The position numbers and the translations under genes were made by a program. A DNA stretch of 64,000 bases from Oryzias latipes. Its lineage: Eukaryota; Chordata; Actinopteri; Beloniformes; Adrianichthyidae. This document shows, one piece after another, positions 24,513 to 51,840 of the stretch. Each line of letters begins with the position of its first letter. The first letter of the stretch is position 1. Location: contig NC_019871.2 in NCBI RefSeq assembly GCF_002234675.1, forward strand, positions 15,842,331-15,906,330, read 5' to 3'. The notes under the pieces were generated by a model. It did not search any database, had not been told where the DNA came from, and was given only the letters and a program-made list of their open reading frames with translations.

Positions 24513-25928
24513 AACATTGACTATTCCAGTCATGGCTGCATTTGGGGTAAGAAGAAGACAGATTGAGGTGATGCTCTGTATTACCTGCTGGTGTCGACAG
24601 TACAGTTAGTCTGTAGGGGCAGACCTTTATGATCCTTGCTTTCTGTCATCCTTTTTTTTATATTTGCCTTTAAAACATGCCTATTCTTCTTGTAAAGATA
24701 TGCTTAAGAAGTTGGGTTTCTCTTCACTAAATGACGAGATCATATTTGGGGAGGACAATGCCATAAGGCTTAAAAGAAAACATTTCTCAGAATCTCTGAG
24801 ATTCAGAGAGAAGACTTCATAAAAGCTTTTCTACTTACAGAGCAAGAGCATTGACAAAACAAGCAAAAACAAAAAACAAGTCTGTGCACATCTTAATGTT
24901 CTGACACTGCACACGTTTCTCCAGTGATGTCACATATTATGTGTGGTGTAATTAAAGGTAACAGCTTCTTTTTTTTGAACTCTTTACAAATATTTAGATC
25001 AGGAAACTTCTCTGTGTGCTGACTGGCCTGGATTTGTGTTTTTGTCTGACTGTCATGCTTTTTTTACTCACATAATTACACAGCATAGAAAGGTATTGAG
25101 GCCAGCTTGGCATCTGACGACTGGAAAGCTAATCCCAGTGAAAGAAAGAAGCCCCGGCGTATATGGAGGAAGGCGCCTGTGCCAGTGTGTTCACAGCGCG
25201 ATAATCTGGAGCAGGAATCTTGATTGTGTGCTGGCAGAACGTCAGCAGCTGTGCCGTGACTGTGCTGGACCACATGGTGATTATCTGCATGAGCTGCCAG
25301 CTTGTTACAGCGGTAAAGCAGGGCTAATGACAGATGAACATACGGAGAATGCTTACAGGAAAAGACCACTGACAGAAAGTACCTTCACATCTTTCTGCAG
25401 TCGTCTCAGCTCAGATCACAGCACAGGGCTGAAGTGCACTTATTTCGGTTTCAGTTGTCACCACTGACAAGTGAGGATTTCTCAGCTTTTTGTATTTGTA
25501 ATCTCAGTGATAAATACTCTTTTGGATTGTGTTAAAAGATGATGTAGAGTGTGGATTTGCTCCTTTAGAACTGACTGTTGGTGCATATTTTTGGATTAAT
25601 TAAAAGCTAAAGTGCACGAGCTGGAAATGTTGTTTGCCTTTCAGCATATCCCTTCAGGGGTCACAACAACAAATCTGCTTTCACTGATTCACACATTTGG
25701 TTTGTCACAGATTTTTCATATTTTTTTCTTTCTTTTCTTTCCTTCTTTTACTACGTAGAAGTAGAAGCAGAAACCAAAATCAAAATCGTCTTCAATTTAA
25801 AACACAAATTTAATACTTTGCTGGGATTTACCTTCCATCTATTGTGATAATTCACTTACATGCCAAGACAACACTAAAATCAACTGCCTGGTCATTTTGA
25901 AACATCTAAAAATGATGGGATGCAATTG

Positions 25929-26112
25929 ACCCTTGTGCTATCTTAGATGACCCCACCCTTACATTGACGTGTTATTCCTACCATGACAAAGGTGGATGAA
26001 GGTGGAAAGATTTCATGTTATCCATGGACACCAATGAAGATCACAAATCATTGAAGAAAAAAGGTTCAGAGCACTGTCTAGTGGGTCTAGATGACCCAAC
26101 TCCCAATCTGTC
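25929..26112. repeat. Dispersed repeat of possible piggyBac-type MITE origin
   Basis: CCCTTGTGCTATCTTAGATG, then ACCCCACCCTTACATTGACG and GTGGAAAGATTTCATG, ending GTGGGTCTAGATGACCCAAC. The start CCCTTGTGCTATC, preceded by TTGA, resembles piggyBac-type ends with a mutated TTAA. I remember similar sequence from medaka relatives. The right end is not clear. Confidence 0.4.
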
Positions 26113-28147
26113 CTTACAGATGGACATGGGCTGTCTGCAGACAAAAAATGGGGAAACCAGGTTGAGGCACGCAGGTGGCCCCACAAAATTTTAAGATCGA
26201 AGAGCACTCAGTGAGCCCGTAGAGCAAAAATGTCCATGCACCTTTTTTCTAAAGGCATGCAGTGGGCAACAGGTCGTAGTGAACGCTTTTACAACATGTA
26301 GGGTAACTAAGGGTGAGGTAGGTGAGACGCAGTCACAGGGCGTCCTATGGGCACTTGCACCTCACATGGACATCCCATGTGTGCAGTCAGTAAGGAGCCA
26401 GTATGCGCAACTCACTAAAGTTCAATGTAAGGGCACCGTATGACAGCCCTCACCCGTATGTCATAAGTGTGTTACAATACATTTACTGCATGCATGGGAA
26501 TAGTATGTTTCATTTTCATGACTGCACAAGTCTCAGGGGAACTGCAAGACGGTGCCGCACCAGTCTGCAACCCCTAGACATCCAAAGAACTTGCATGGGT
26601 CTGCAGGTGACAAAAGGTACTTAATGAGTAAATGCTCTTTTTTTTTTTGGCAATCCCTATTTTGTGGGAGACCGTGTTTTCTGTCGCCATATGGCCATCA
26701 GACTCCCCTCTGTGAAACTCCATGCAGACCGCAGAGAAACTCATTGGTTGTTTCTCAAACGTTCCACTCTTATCTCTTCAGTTTGGATGAAAACTTCCTG
26801 GGCTGATATGTGCTCCAGTCTGCATAAGCAATTCTGCGTTCACAGCCACTACTGACCTCATTCTGGACGGAGCCTGTTATAATGCTGCAGCCCTTTAAAA
26901 TCAAAAATTCACGGCTTACTGGTGAGATACGATAATCCAATGAATTTCAAATTCATGCATCACAGCAGTTCTGGCAGGTGAAATCCAGCAGCCAGAAAAA
27001 GACCCTAAAAAGAAATGATGGTAAAACAGTTGCTGCTTAAAGGAAAAGCCTCAAGTTCCCAAAATGTCCCTTAAATAGCTGCTCGTATAAGGGTTTTTCA
27101 CGCTAAAAAGTAATAAATTCAATCAACAATAATTGTATGAAGTTGTAAAAACACCAGATGGAAAAACTAATTGTACATTTAAGGCAATCATTCAGCTCAA
27201 AACATGGGTTTATGATTGTTTCTAAATCCTAGCAAACTTATTAAAAGCACTCAATTGTTAAGAGGGAGTTATTTCTTCCTCATCCCCTGAATAAGAAAAT
27301 CACTGGTTGCTTCCCTTCTGGGCTGCCGGAGGAGAAACAACCAGCGTGGTTAATTAAATATTTAGATCTCCTCTGTATCCTGAACAGATGTTCCCAGATT
27401 CTCAGAACTCAGATTTTAATCGGCACCATCTGATGCATGGAAAAGAGCCCGCCAAACATCATCCATCATTAAGTTTTACCTTTCCCACTTCTCTTATATT
27501 CTTTTCTTTTTTATGCACTTTTTTGACAAGCATTTCGAGCAGTACATTTTTAATTGATGACTTGTTTTTATGTCGTTTTTTTATTGAACAATGGAAATGT
27601 TTAGGATTTGAGGGCTAAAACATCCCATTTTTCAGTTTGACTTTGCAGCAGTTGCTCTTCTCACACCTGTTGCCAAAATTTTGAAATAAATGTCCTAAAT
27701 TCACATTTGAAATGTAAGTTTGAAAGAGTGTTTTGGGGGGAAAAATTTTCCAAGATTTTGTAGATACACAAAATAAAGTTTTTTTGGCTGTGAAAGACAG
27801 CAGACTTGTTTCTTTTCCCACCAAGATCTGTGATCCTATCTGTGATTCTATGAATGGATACATTGTTGTGTTTCACCTCTAAAGGGTAAGTTATATAAAA
27901 AAAGGCAGCACATCATACCCTGATGGGTTAACCAATCAAAAATGACCTCACATTAGTGTGGGCGTGACATAATCACTTCCGTCAGACAAGAGGAAACACC
28001 AAAAAGATTAAATATGAGCTTTTAGAAGCAAGGCAAAGGTGATTACTGTTGTAAGAGTATAAACTGTTAAGATTAGAAACTTCATGATGTTGGCCTGACC
28101 AGAGCTCCTCTAGGGCCGGCGTCTGGGGGTGGGGGCCTGGGCTTGCT

Positions 28148-28149
<2 letters not shown>

Positions 28150-28179
<30 letters not shown>
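28150..28179. repeat. Homopolymer run of 30 G
   Basis: Uninterrupted G from 28150 to 28179. It can form G-quadruplex structures and is a likely site of sequencing and replication slippage, so its true length is uncertain. Confidence 0.85.
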
Positions 28180-28500
28180 CGCTCTCTGGCTCCTCTCTCT
28201 CTGTGGGGGGTGGGTGGTGCCGGGCCTGGGGTGTCGGCGCCTCCGGGGGTGGGGCCCCTGGGCTGGGTGGCCCTGGCCTCTTTGCTGGGGGGGGGGGGCT
28301 GGGGGACAGCTGTTTGACCACCGGGGGACAGTCTACCAGCTGTCCCCAACTTACCCCCTTCCTCATATAACCTCATATTAGGGTGAGGGGGTGGGGGGTC
28401 TAGCCTGCGATGCGCCTTGGGGGGGGGCTACTTGGCAGTGGCCCCCCTCCTATGGTTGCCGTATGGAGTGGGCCCCCCCTCTTTCGGTTTTATTTGCACC

Positions 28501-28700
28501 TTAGACATGTAGGGTCCTTGGTAGGGGGGGTGCTTGGACATCACTGCAAGCAAGCAGCAGATGTCCTCCTGGCACCCTACCCGCCAATTTTAACCGCACC
28601 TTAGACATTTAGGGCCCCTTGGTGGGGAGGGTGAGGGGACATCACTGTGAGTAATCAGGAGATGTCCCCCTTGTGCCCTACTCGCCAATTTTAACTGCAC
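28501..28700. repeat. Two tandem 100-bp units
   Basis: TTAGACATGTAGGG at 28501 and TTAGACATTTAGGG at 28601 start copies exactly 100 bp apart. Both copies contain GGACATCACTG, AGATGTCC and CGCCAATTTTAAC. A third partial start (TTTTAACTGCACC) follows at 28690. Confidence 0.7.
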
Positions 28701-30886
28701 CCTCCTTAGTACACACACCCCTCCCCCTTCAATATATACATTCCAACATAAACACACACACATGCACACACACACCCTCTCATACACACATACACGTACA
28801 CACATTTTGCAAGGAAGGTGGGACCTGGGTCCATCTGTCCCCTACCCCTTCCCTGGTGGGGGGTGCGAGCCCCTTGGTGATGGTGGCCGTGTCCCTTGGG
28901 TGCCGGCTCCCTGGGCCCGGCGGTGCTCTCTCCGCACGGTGGGGGGGTTCATATTACACCTGAGCCGGGGGTGTTCGTGTCCCTGGGGGGTGGGTCCTGG
29001 TCCTTGCCCCTGAGCGCTGGGCCCCGCCAAACTTCCAACATGGCCGAGCCTGGTCGGGCCATATTTATAACACCCCTTGTGGGCCACCCTTTTTTCTCCG
29101 GGGTTCCCCCCTCCTGGGCGGGGGCGGCGGGCCCCTGCCTTGCTCCTCCCTGGACCAACCGTGGGCCGGGTGGGTGGCTGCCTGGAGTGCGGAGCGGGTC
29201 TCCCTTGGGGGGTCCTGGCTCGTACCTGGGGTTGGGGCGGGGGGATGCCCGGAACTCCTGGGTGGTGGAGGGGTGCTCGTCTGGGGCTGTGGGCGTCCTT
29301 CTCCGGTGGGGCCCTGCGTTGGGCTCTTCCGGCGCGGCTGGGGGGCTGCTTTCCTGGCTGGGCTGGGGCGGCGCTATCTTTCCCTCCGCGCCTCCCTGCT
29401 CTCTGGCTCTGGGGGCCTCGCGGCGGTCCTGCTGGCCCTGGCCTGGGTGGCGGTCTTGGTCGCCCGGGGGGCGGTCGTTCCCTGCCTGTTCCCGTGTGGC
29501 GTTGGGGGAATTCCGGCTGCCGCTGCTGCTGTGGTGGGGGTCTGGGTGTGGGGGTGGCTGGGCGCTCCTCCTCCTTCTTTTCACATTCCACCATCCATTT
29601 TAGAAGAACATAAACACTCACCTGAGCACAGGTGTTAGCTCACTTTGCACTTATAGTTTGCATGATTGAATGAATGAAAGATTTCACACTAGTTGGTTTA
29701 AAGGCATAGGTATGCGTTCGTGAACACTATCTGTTTTGTGTACATGTTGACATGTGAACATTTTTTTGCAGCTAGCAGGTGTGTTGATAATATTTGAGTG
29801 TGTGTGAACAGGCCCCGCCCTTTTTGTACTACATTTGAACTGTACCGTAATGATAAACAACCAGTAAACCTGTCTGCTTTATGCTGCTTCATGGTCTTAC
29901 CCCCCCCTCTCACTATCACCCCCCCCCCCCCCCCCTCTGACATCCCTCCCTCTTCTTCCCTTCTTTCATTTTCCGTCCGGTCCAACACCAAAGATTTTCA
30001 ATCATGGTTGAAATGAATAAAAGTTTGGCCTCAATTACAAAAGGGGTTTGTTCAGTCATACCTTTGGTTTGTCTGAAGATTAATAACCCCTCTTGTTAAA
30101 GTAAAATATGTCCAACACAAGAGGCCCTCAGCTCTCATCTGCCTGCCTAGCTGTTGGACAGGACAAGTTAAAAAAAAAAAAAAAAAAAAGCTAAAAGACA
30201 CTTCATGATGTTTAGTGAGATTAATTCAATCAATTAAGTACTGAAGGAGGTTCATCTTTATAGCTTTGAACATACAAAAACAGGATATTGTTTTTCTCCG
30301 CTGCACAAAAAGTCAAAAAGTACACAAAGATCGGGCTCAAAGTATTTGTATGTGAATATTCCAGAAACAAAGAGAAATGTGCTCCACCTGAGCCATCAGA
30401 TCATAACAGCTCTGACCTGCCATAATGGGGAACGATAAATGATACTTTTCTTCTCATGTGTTTAAAGCAGGATTGCCTTTCATCTTCTGCTGGGACTCTG
30501 CCAGGAAAGATTCTTAATGCTGCAGGCCATAAGCCCAAACATGTTTATTTATTTTTACAATTCAAAGAGAACCTTTATTTCCCCTCCTGTATCTGTAACG
30601 CCTCTCTCTGTCATTAACTTTATGGGAATTTCCATGAAATTCCCTTCTTACGAGCAAGATGAGGAAACATATGTGAGGGTGTGTGGTTTTTTTTTCATTC
30701 CATGGAAACAAAGGAGGCTTTTCCTGGATGTTTCCTTTTAACTTTGCTCCTACTTGTGATGACACAGAAGAGACTGCAGTCTATCTTCTGAAACTGTTTT
30801 ATATAATGATTTTTTTTAAAATCTATTTCCAGACATTTGCATGTATCAAAATATTCATCCAAAAGAAGCTAACTGTTTATGCATAG

Positions 30887-31262
30887 TAAACTGCAAAAAC
30901 ATAATGCTAAGACATTAACAATTGTTCTTATTTTTCTGTCTTGCAAGAAAAATAATCCTATCAAGACAGTTTTTCCCCCCGCGACAAACTGGCGACCTGT
31001 CCAGGGTGTACCCCGCCTTCGCCCAGCAGTAGTTAGGACAGGTTCCAGCAACTCCATGACCTCAAAAGTGATACAGCAGATTAAGAAAATAGATGGATTT
31101 CAACAGAAAATTTACCTTAGTTTAGGAAAACATGTCTCATTGACAAGAATTCTTTCTTAAAATAAGAATTCTTGGTTAGAGCCTTTTTCTTACCCCATAG
31201 GCAGATTTTTGCAAATTAAAATACAATTTCTCTCATTTTTGTCTTATTTCTAGGGGGTTTGT
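30887..31262. repeat. MITE-like repeat split by a LINE tail
   Basis: Left part 30887-30976 (AAACTGCAAAAACATAATGC with TTCTTATTTTTCTGTCTTGC after it) and right part 31099-31262 (TTAAAATAAGAATTCTTGGT, then CATTTTTGTCTTATTTCTAG) look like one element, separated by the tail at 30977-31098. Confidence 0.35.
30977..31098 (+). repeat. LINE/SINE 3' tail inserted in another repeat
   Basis: CCCCGCGACAAACTGGCGAC, then TGTCCAGGGTGTACCCCGCC and GGACAGGTTCCAGCAACTCC, ending AAGAAAATAGATGG. It is the second of three good copies of this tail in the window and keeps the consensus better than the copy at 20693. Confidence 0.65.
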
Positions 31263-32316
31263 TCTTACTGGGTAAAAGTTATCATGTCACAACAGCAGAC
31301 ATTTTGCAGGAGATGCTTACCCAAAGGAAAAAAAAATGTCAAAAACATCTGGTTGGATGAAGCTCAGACAAGAGGGCAAACCTTTCTCTAAAGATTTTTG
31401 TCAGGAGGATTCCATCGCATCCTTTTGTCATACAACCATTAGATGAGCAAATTTTACTCCAGAAATTGAAGTTTTTTTTTATTTTTTCCCCCTGATTATT
31501 TCCCTGTTAATAGACGTGCCATTTTTCATGGGGGGGGTCATGTTTATTTCGAAAAACCAATATGGCTCAAATGTGTTTTTAAATCATCGCCTGGCTGTCC
31601 TGACTGTTTTCCATGAGAGCTTGTGCTCCAGAAGGACTGCTGTGGCCCCCCGAAGCCCACAGAGTGTAAGGAGATATCTTCAGTCAGCCTACAGCGGGGA
31701 GCTCACTTGGCCCCCGCCTCAACTCCACTGTCGGCACAGCAGCTCAGAAGAGGGAAGAAAAGAAGGCAGCCACAGATATGAAAATATCATCAGAGCTCGC
31801 GCTTCGGCTCCTGCTCTCCCAAAGCAAATACTTCACATTCAGAGGAACACACACACTTTTGGCATCTGTCTGGGGGAGAGATCAGCTACAGATCAACCAC
31901 AGAGCTTTTGACTTCCCCCCCCCCTCAGGCTGTCCTCATTCTGCAGAGCTGCTGTGGTAAAACCCCATCAGCATGTTGGTTTTGGAGACTTCCTGATTAA
32001 AACTGTTCAAGCAAACCAATATGAAAAAACATTTGTGCAGAGAGTAACGGAGCATTACCCCATCACTGTCACAATGGAAATGGTGTTTTTTTCTGTATTG
32101 AAACTTTTGCATCACCGTGCAAAATAAAATAAAAAAAGTTTTCCAGAGGCATTTAATCAAGCAGTAAATTCTAAAAAAAAAAATGACAATAATGAGTTGA
32201 AGAAGTGTCTGGGTTCCTTACTTTCTTAAAATGAATCAATTTAGGTAAAAAGCAAATTCTTGACTAATGCAATCCTTTAAGCTCATTTTAGGCAAGCAAA
32301 CACATGCACATAAACA

Positions 32317-32341
32317 CCCCCCCCCCCCCCCTCTCTCTCTC
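32317..32341. repeat. C15 run followed by (CT)n
   Basis: Fifteen C from 32317 to 32331 run directly into CT repeats. It is a simple sequence with no gene nearby. Confidence 0.8.
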
Positions 32342-32929
32342 ACTGGAATGCAGTATCAACACCTCAGTAAATCCAAATGCAATTACCCCCTCATCAATGC
32401 CTATTTAAAAAAAGTCATAGTTGTTGGAGCACAGGTGCAGGTATAAATTTGAAACAATTGGGAAGTCTTTCAGTTGAAATACCCCTCTTCCTAATATGTC
32501 ACTCTGTATAGGAACACAAAAACACACACGCGCGTATGTGTTTTTATACTTATTTTATAATGATCATTCATAAGTCTGAAGTTTATTTTACCAAAAACCG
32601 TCAGCCTTGCTAAAATAAAAAACTGATCCTAAGCACTATCCTGTTTTTAAAATATCTTTGTGGATATTGATGTTTTAAAGTTTTTACTGTAAGAAAAAAC
32701 TTTCACAGATTGGAGGCCAGTTTATGTAGTGTTTGTAAGATTGAACACAAAAAACTATGAGGAAGAGCAATAGAAACAACAAAATTCTTTTTTCTGTTTA
32801 TGGTTTGAATGTCAGTTACATTTGGACAGTTTGATCTGTTTGATGACAAATTCACTGTGAACTGTATGAACAATTTGGATGGACTTCTTAGTACCACTGG
32901 AATATTTTTATTTACAGATCTTTAGCTGG

Positions 32930-33405
32930 ATTACTGCCTCCCAACATTTGCAATTTACTTAAGCAGAGAAGCCTTCCCTCCCATTCCCTACAATCAAATG
33001 ACCAGTTGTTGCTGTCCATCCCATTTGCCCGCACTGAACTTGGAAAGAAAGCTTTTGTGCATGCAGCCCCCTTGGCCTGGAATATTTGGCAAAAATGTTG
33101 GAGACTAATTGAACTGCCATCAGTGCATGTCTTCAAGGCCAACCTTAAAGGAAAACAGAACTCCATAAAATATTGTAATTGTTTCTCTTAATCATTGTTC
33201 TATTATTTTAATCCCTCACCTTGTTATAACTCAGTGTTTTAGGTTTTAATGTATTGTTGAAATGATTTAATGTTTTATTGTCTCAACGTTTTAATGTATT
33301 TTTAACCAACTATAGCTGCCTCTTGGCCAGGACTCCTTTGGAAAAGAGGTTTGTAGTCCAATGAAATTATCCTGGTTAAATGAAGGTCAATAATAATAAT
33401 TATAA
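32930..33405 (+). pseudogene. LINE reverse-transcriptase C-terminus and 3' tail
   Basis: One frame reads LPPNICNLLKQRSLPSHSLQ, then LLLSIPFARTELGKKAF and APLAWNIWQK, and on to HVFKANLKG. This follows the C-terminal region of fish non-LTR retrotransposon proteins (LPP..., RTE-GKKAF-FSAP-AWN). The 3' tail has CTGCCTCTTGGCCAGGACTC, GGAAAAGAGGTTT and ATCCTGGTTAAATGAAGGTC, then AATAAT repeats, also typical. It is 5'-truncated, with no polymerase catalytic motif left, so it is a dead copy. Confidence 0.75.
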
Positions 33406-34640
33406 TGATTATAATAATAATATGGTGATGGTCAATTCTATCTGAATAAAGTTGTAGAAGTAATCTACACTATTTATTTTTAAGACTATATTTGTACAAT
33501 TAGGTTTGGTATGTGTGGTTTCTGAACATACTTGTCCTATTAGTGAGACAATAAAGCCAAACAGATGCTATACCAAACAGGATTTACTTAATAGATAAAT
33601 TGGAATAAATAATCTCTAAAAAGTTTTAGTCAAGGTATTAGTAGAGCTTGTTATTAAAATAATTGTGCATTTTGTTGTACAAGCACTAAATTTGACACGG
33701 TGCTTGTTGCATAAAATTCAAATTTTGTCTAAAACCTAAGCGGCTCTGCTAAATTTTCAAACTGTAAGGGTAATTTTCTCATATAAATGATCAAAAATTG
33801 AGCATTGTGTCACTGAACTTCCAAATGTTGGACTCAGTTCTCTTTAGTTTAATTATGTAAAATGAGAGAAAACGTTTTCTCTAACTTTAGATTATAGACC
33901 CCAGACATCCATGGTATCAGCAATACGGTGATTAATCATAAACAACTTATGTACACTATAGCTTGTATCTTTCTTTGTTATCGCTTATGTGATTGCAGGT
34001 AAAGCAACTCATAGCACAACTGAACTTTGAACTGTTTGAGTATGAGGGGTGGTGTGGGGGGGGGGTGAATTGTCTAAATGACGTGCCTAGGGACTAATAT
34101 ATTACTGCAAGTGACTCACTCCCACCATACTTTAGTAAAAAATAAAGTCAGCGTGCCTACCTGATCTTTCTTGTCTCAGCTCTAAATGAGATGTAGCTCA
34201 GGGTTAACACTTGAGAGCTCTGGTTCATCACAAAAAGGGTGTGTTTGCCTAACCTCCACTCCTAAATTCTTTCAACCAGGATCCAGCTTGGTCCGTCACT
34301 CGAAGCCAACGATGTTTGCTCTGCTTTCTGGCCTCTGTTTGCTTTCTTCTTAGCTGGAGATTCCACCAGTTCGTCCGAGCAATGCTGGATTGCTGCAACA
34401 TTTGGGTGCTTCGGTCTGTGGCTCAGCCTCCAAGATGCAAGCCATGAAGACAATAAAAACAGATTAAAGATGTAGCGCTTGCTATTACAGGGCTATAATA
34501 CTTACATGCAATGTGGAATCTACTTTTGCATGAGGGTTTCTACCAAAAATAGGAAGTCTTATCTTTGTTGGCAGCTCTTACAAAGATTTGCAAGGTTTTC
34601 CCTTGAAGACATTGTGATTGTTCCCTCCCCATGGGGCCTT

Positions 34641-34754
34641 GCAACAGATTGGCATTCCATCCAGGGTGTACCCCGTCTTCGCCTACCTGGGACAGGCTCT
34701 GGCAACCCCATGACCCTGAAAGGAATATAGCGAGTTGAGAAAATGGATGGATGG
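34641..34754 (+). repeat. LINE/SINE 3' tail ending in GGATGGATGG
   Basis: GCAACAGATTGGCATTCCAT, then CCAGGGTGTACCCCGTCTTC, GGGACAGGCTCTGGCAACCC and CATGACCCTGAAAGG, ending AAAATGGATGGATGG. It is the third copy of the tail and the only one with the GGATGG terminal repeat kept. Confidence 0.65.
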
Positions 34755-34849
34755 TTAACTGGAAGTTCAGGACAAGAACTGTCGGATCAGTCGTCCATGT
34801 TGGATCTGGACTCCACTCGCTGATCAAGTCACTAAAAAAGTCATGGACC

Positions 34850-35640
34850 CAAATCTGATTGGTTGACGCGATGTGTCGACCTCACCAGAGTTCAAATGTT
34901 TTAACTCTGTATGCACCATGACGGCCAAATCGCGTAACAACGCTCAAATCACGCTGCTGTGATGTTGCATTCGCACGGCTGCATGTAGTGCTTCCAAAAA
35001 TGCGCTATACGCAGTTTCATGAACGCGCATTCAACCTGTGGTGTTCACACCAGACACACAGAGAGCAGGACGGAGGGGATTCTACTTCTTACCAGAGCTT
35101 GTCTGCCACCAACAGTGGGATGAAAATTGATGTGGAAAGCCAAAGTGGTACAAATCCCGCAAATCTTGCTCAAGGCTTTTTGTATTCACAGCTCTGTTCC
35201 TAGAGATGTTTGTCTTGGTGTCATATTAATCTGGGCGGACACAAATACAATATGTACATGTCACCAATTCGGGTTCCTGATTGGTCACAATAGTGCCGTG
35301 ATTAAGCGTAATGTTGTTCAACCTATTGAACTTTCAGCGCACAATCATTGAACCACCGATTTGTATGTAAAGCCCGTGACCTGACTTAAAAACTTGCATA
35401 AGGATGCATGATCAGGGGTGTTCCCGACGTGGAAGCCCAAAGGTCTGGTCTACATGCACTTGCACAGCATTTTCATTGAAAGTGGACGCTTCAACATGAG
35501 TCGATGCAGCTGGTTTGAATGTTGCTTCAGCCTGATGCAGCGCGCCCGACACAGGACCTCTGATCGCAAGTGGACAATGACTTAATAAACTGGATGCCCC
35601 TGACGCACAAATGGTGTTCGGTGTGAATGCAGCTTAAGGC
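34850..35640. repeat. Possible Harbinger-like non-autonomous element
   Basis: The stretch is rich in CpG and GCG steps unlike its flanks. It holds TGTGGTGTTCACACCAGACA near 35038 and GGTGTTCGGTGTGAATGCAG near 35612, inverted matches of the TTCACACC type seen at 4540. Outer boundaries and target duplication could not be placed. Confidence 0.3.
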
Positions 35641-35999
35641 ATGTAAAGCAATGCTTGATGGGGCAAAAGAAAGCAAATATTCAATTTGTTAAAGAAACCT
35701 TGATTTAGTCTAATTTAAAGCTCTTCAAGATTGGATTTCGCAAACATTAAAGACCATGTAGTAGTTGAGAACTTGTTCATTTATTAGAGTTTAGTCTGTA
35801 TTTGACCTGAACTATAGATGCTGGTTTGCAGTCGTATTTTATTTATCTCTCCCCTACAAAAAATAAATAAATAAATAAATAAATAAACAAACAGATTTTA
35901 CTAGAGCTATGTTTTACAAACACTCACAACACTTTTGTTTAAATTGTTTGGGGGTATTATTAGCCGACTTGTTGAGGATCACATGAGGCCTTTAGGGGG

Positions 36000-36482
36000 A
36001 AGGGCAGTTTCTGGAGGGTGGTATGGCTTTAAGAGTGAAGTACCAGCACACACTCACTCCGCTCACTCCCACACACGAAAAGTTTGGAGCAGAGGGATTT
36101 ACCTACGATAGGACGTGTCGGTGCTGCGCGATTTTCACAAGGGAGACGAATATCAACACAAAGCATAATGAGAGGCAACGTGTGAGCAACAGATCTCCAT
36201 CAACTCTCAATGAAAGTGCTGAAGAAGTGAAAGAAAGTATTTTTTTTTGTTTTTGTTTTTACTACCGAGTGGGGGAGTTGCTGGCTGACTGATCTCCATG
36301 ACTTTGTGTTGCCGTTCTGGAAAGCTTTGGCGCACGCGCCAGCAGCGTTCGGAGCGGTGATCGAGCAACTACGGCTCCTCTTCCACCATGTGGGAAAAGA
36401 CTTAAGCGCACCTTTCGGGGGGTGTGGAGGAGGATATGAGCACACGTCCTCGGATTTGGCCGCGATCCTTCACTCTGTCGGG
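36000..36482 (+). promoter_or_regulatory. oaf: oaf promoter region and 5' UTR
   Basis: GC content and CpG frequency rise before the oaf start, with the most GC-rich part directly around the signal-peptide exon (36440-36700). No TATA box is obvious. The oaf frame stays open upstream to at least 36306 but has no ATG before 36483, so this part is taken as untranslated leader. Confidence 0.4.

Positions 36483-51840
<15,358 letters not shown>

Larger units (their letters stand above)
28082..30045 (+). repeat. G-rich insertion, possible retroelement 3' region
   Basis: About 1.5 kb (28082-29570) is extremely G-rich on the + strand, in sharp contrast to AT-rich flanks. It contains two tandem 100-bp units (28501-28700), a 30-G run, a CA-rich stretch (28720-28805) and long G/C-coded frames without start context. 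A lower-GC part follows, then CCCCCCCTCTCACTATCACC, a C-run and AATGAATAAAAGTTTGGCCT at 30012-30031. The polyA-like end makes a + strand retroelement remnant plausible. No reverse transcriptase or transposase motif was seen. Confidence 0.4.

Noticed and set aside
28082-28376. Minus-strand proline-rich frames beside the G30 run
   Set aside because: They are coded by the homopolymer and its G-rich flanks and have no start context or homology that I can see.
28842-29638. Long open frames on both strands (up to 259 codons), Pro/Arg-rich on minus and Gly/Trp-rich on plus
   Set aside because: Stop codons are AT-rich, so any G-rich block gives long open frames in most frames at once. At least four overlapping frames are open here and none has a recognisable domain or splice context.
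36306-36482. Upstream extension of the oaf frame by 59 codons
   Set aside because: The frame is open but starts only with a GTG and has no ATG before 36483. A signal peptide directly follows the ATG at 36483, and the resulting length equals that of human OAF.
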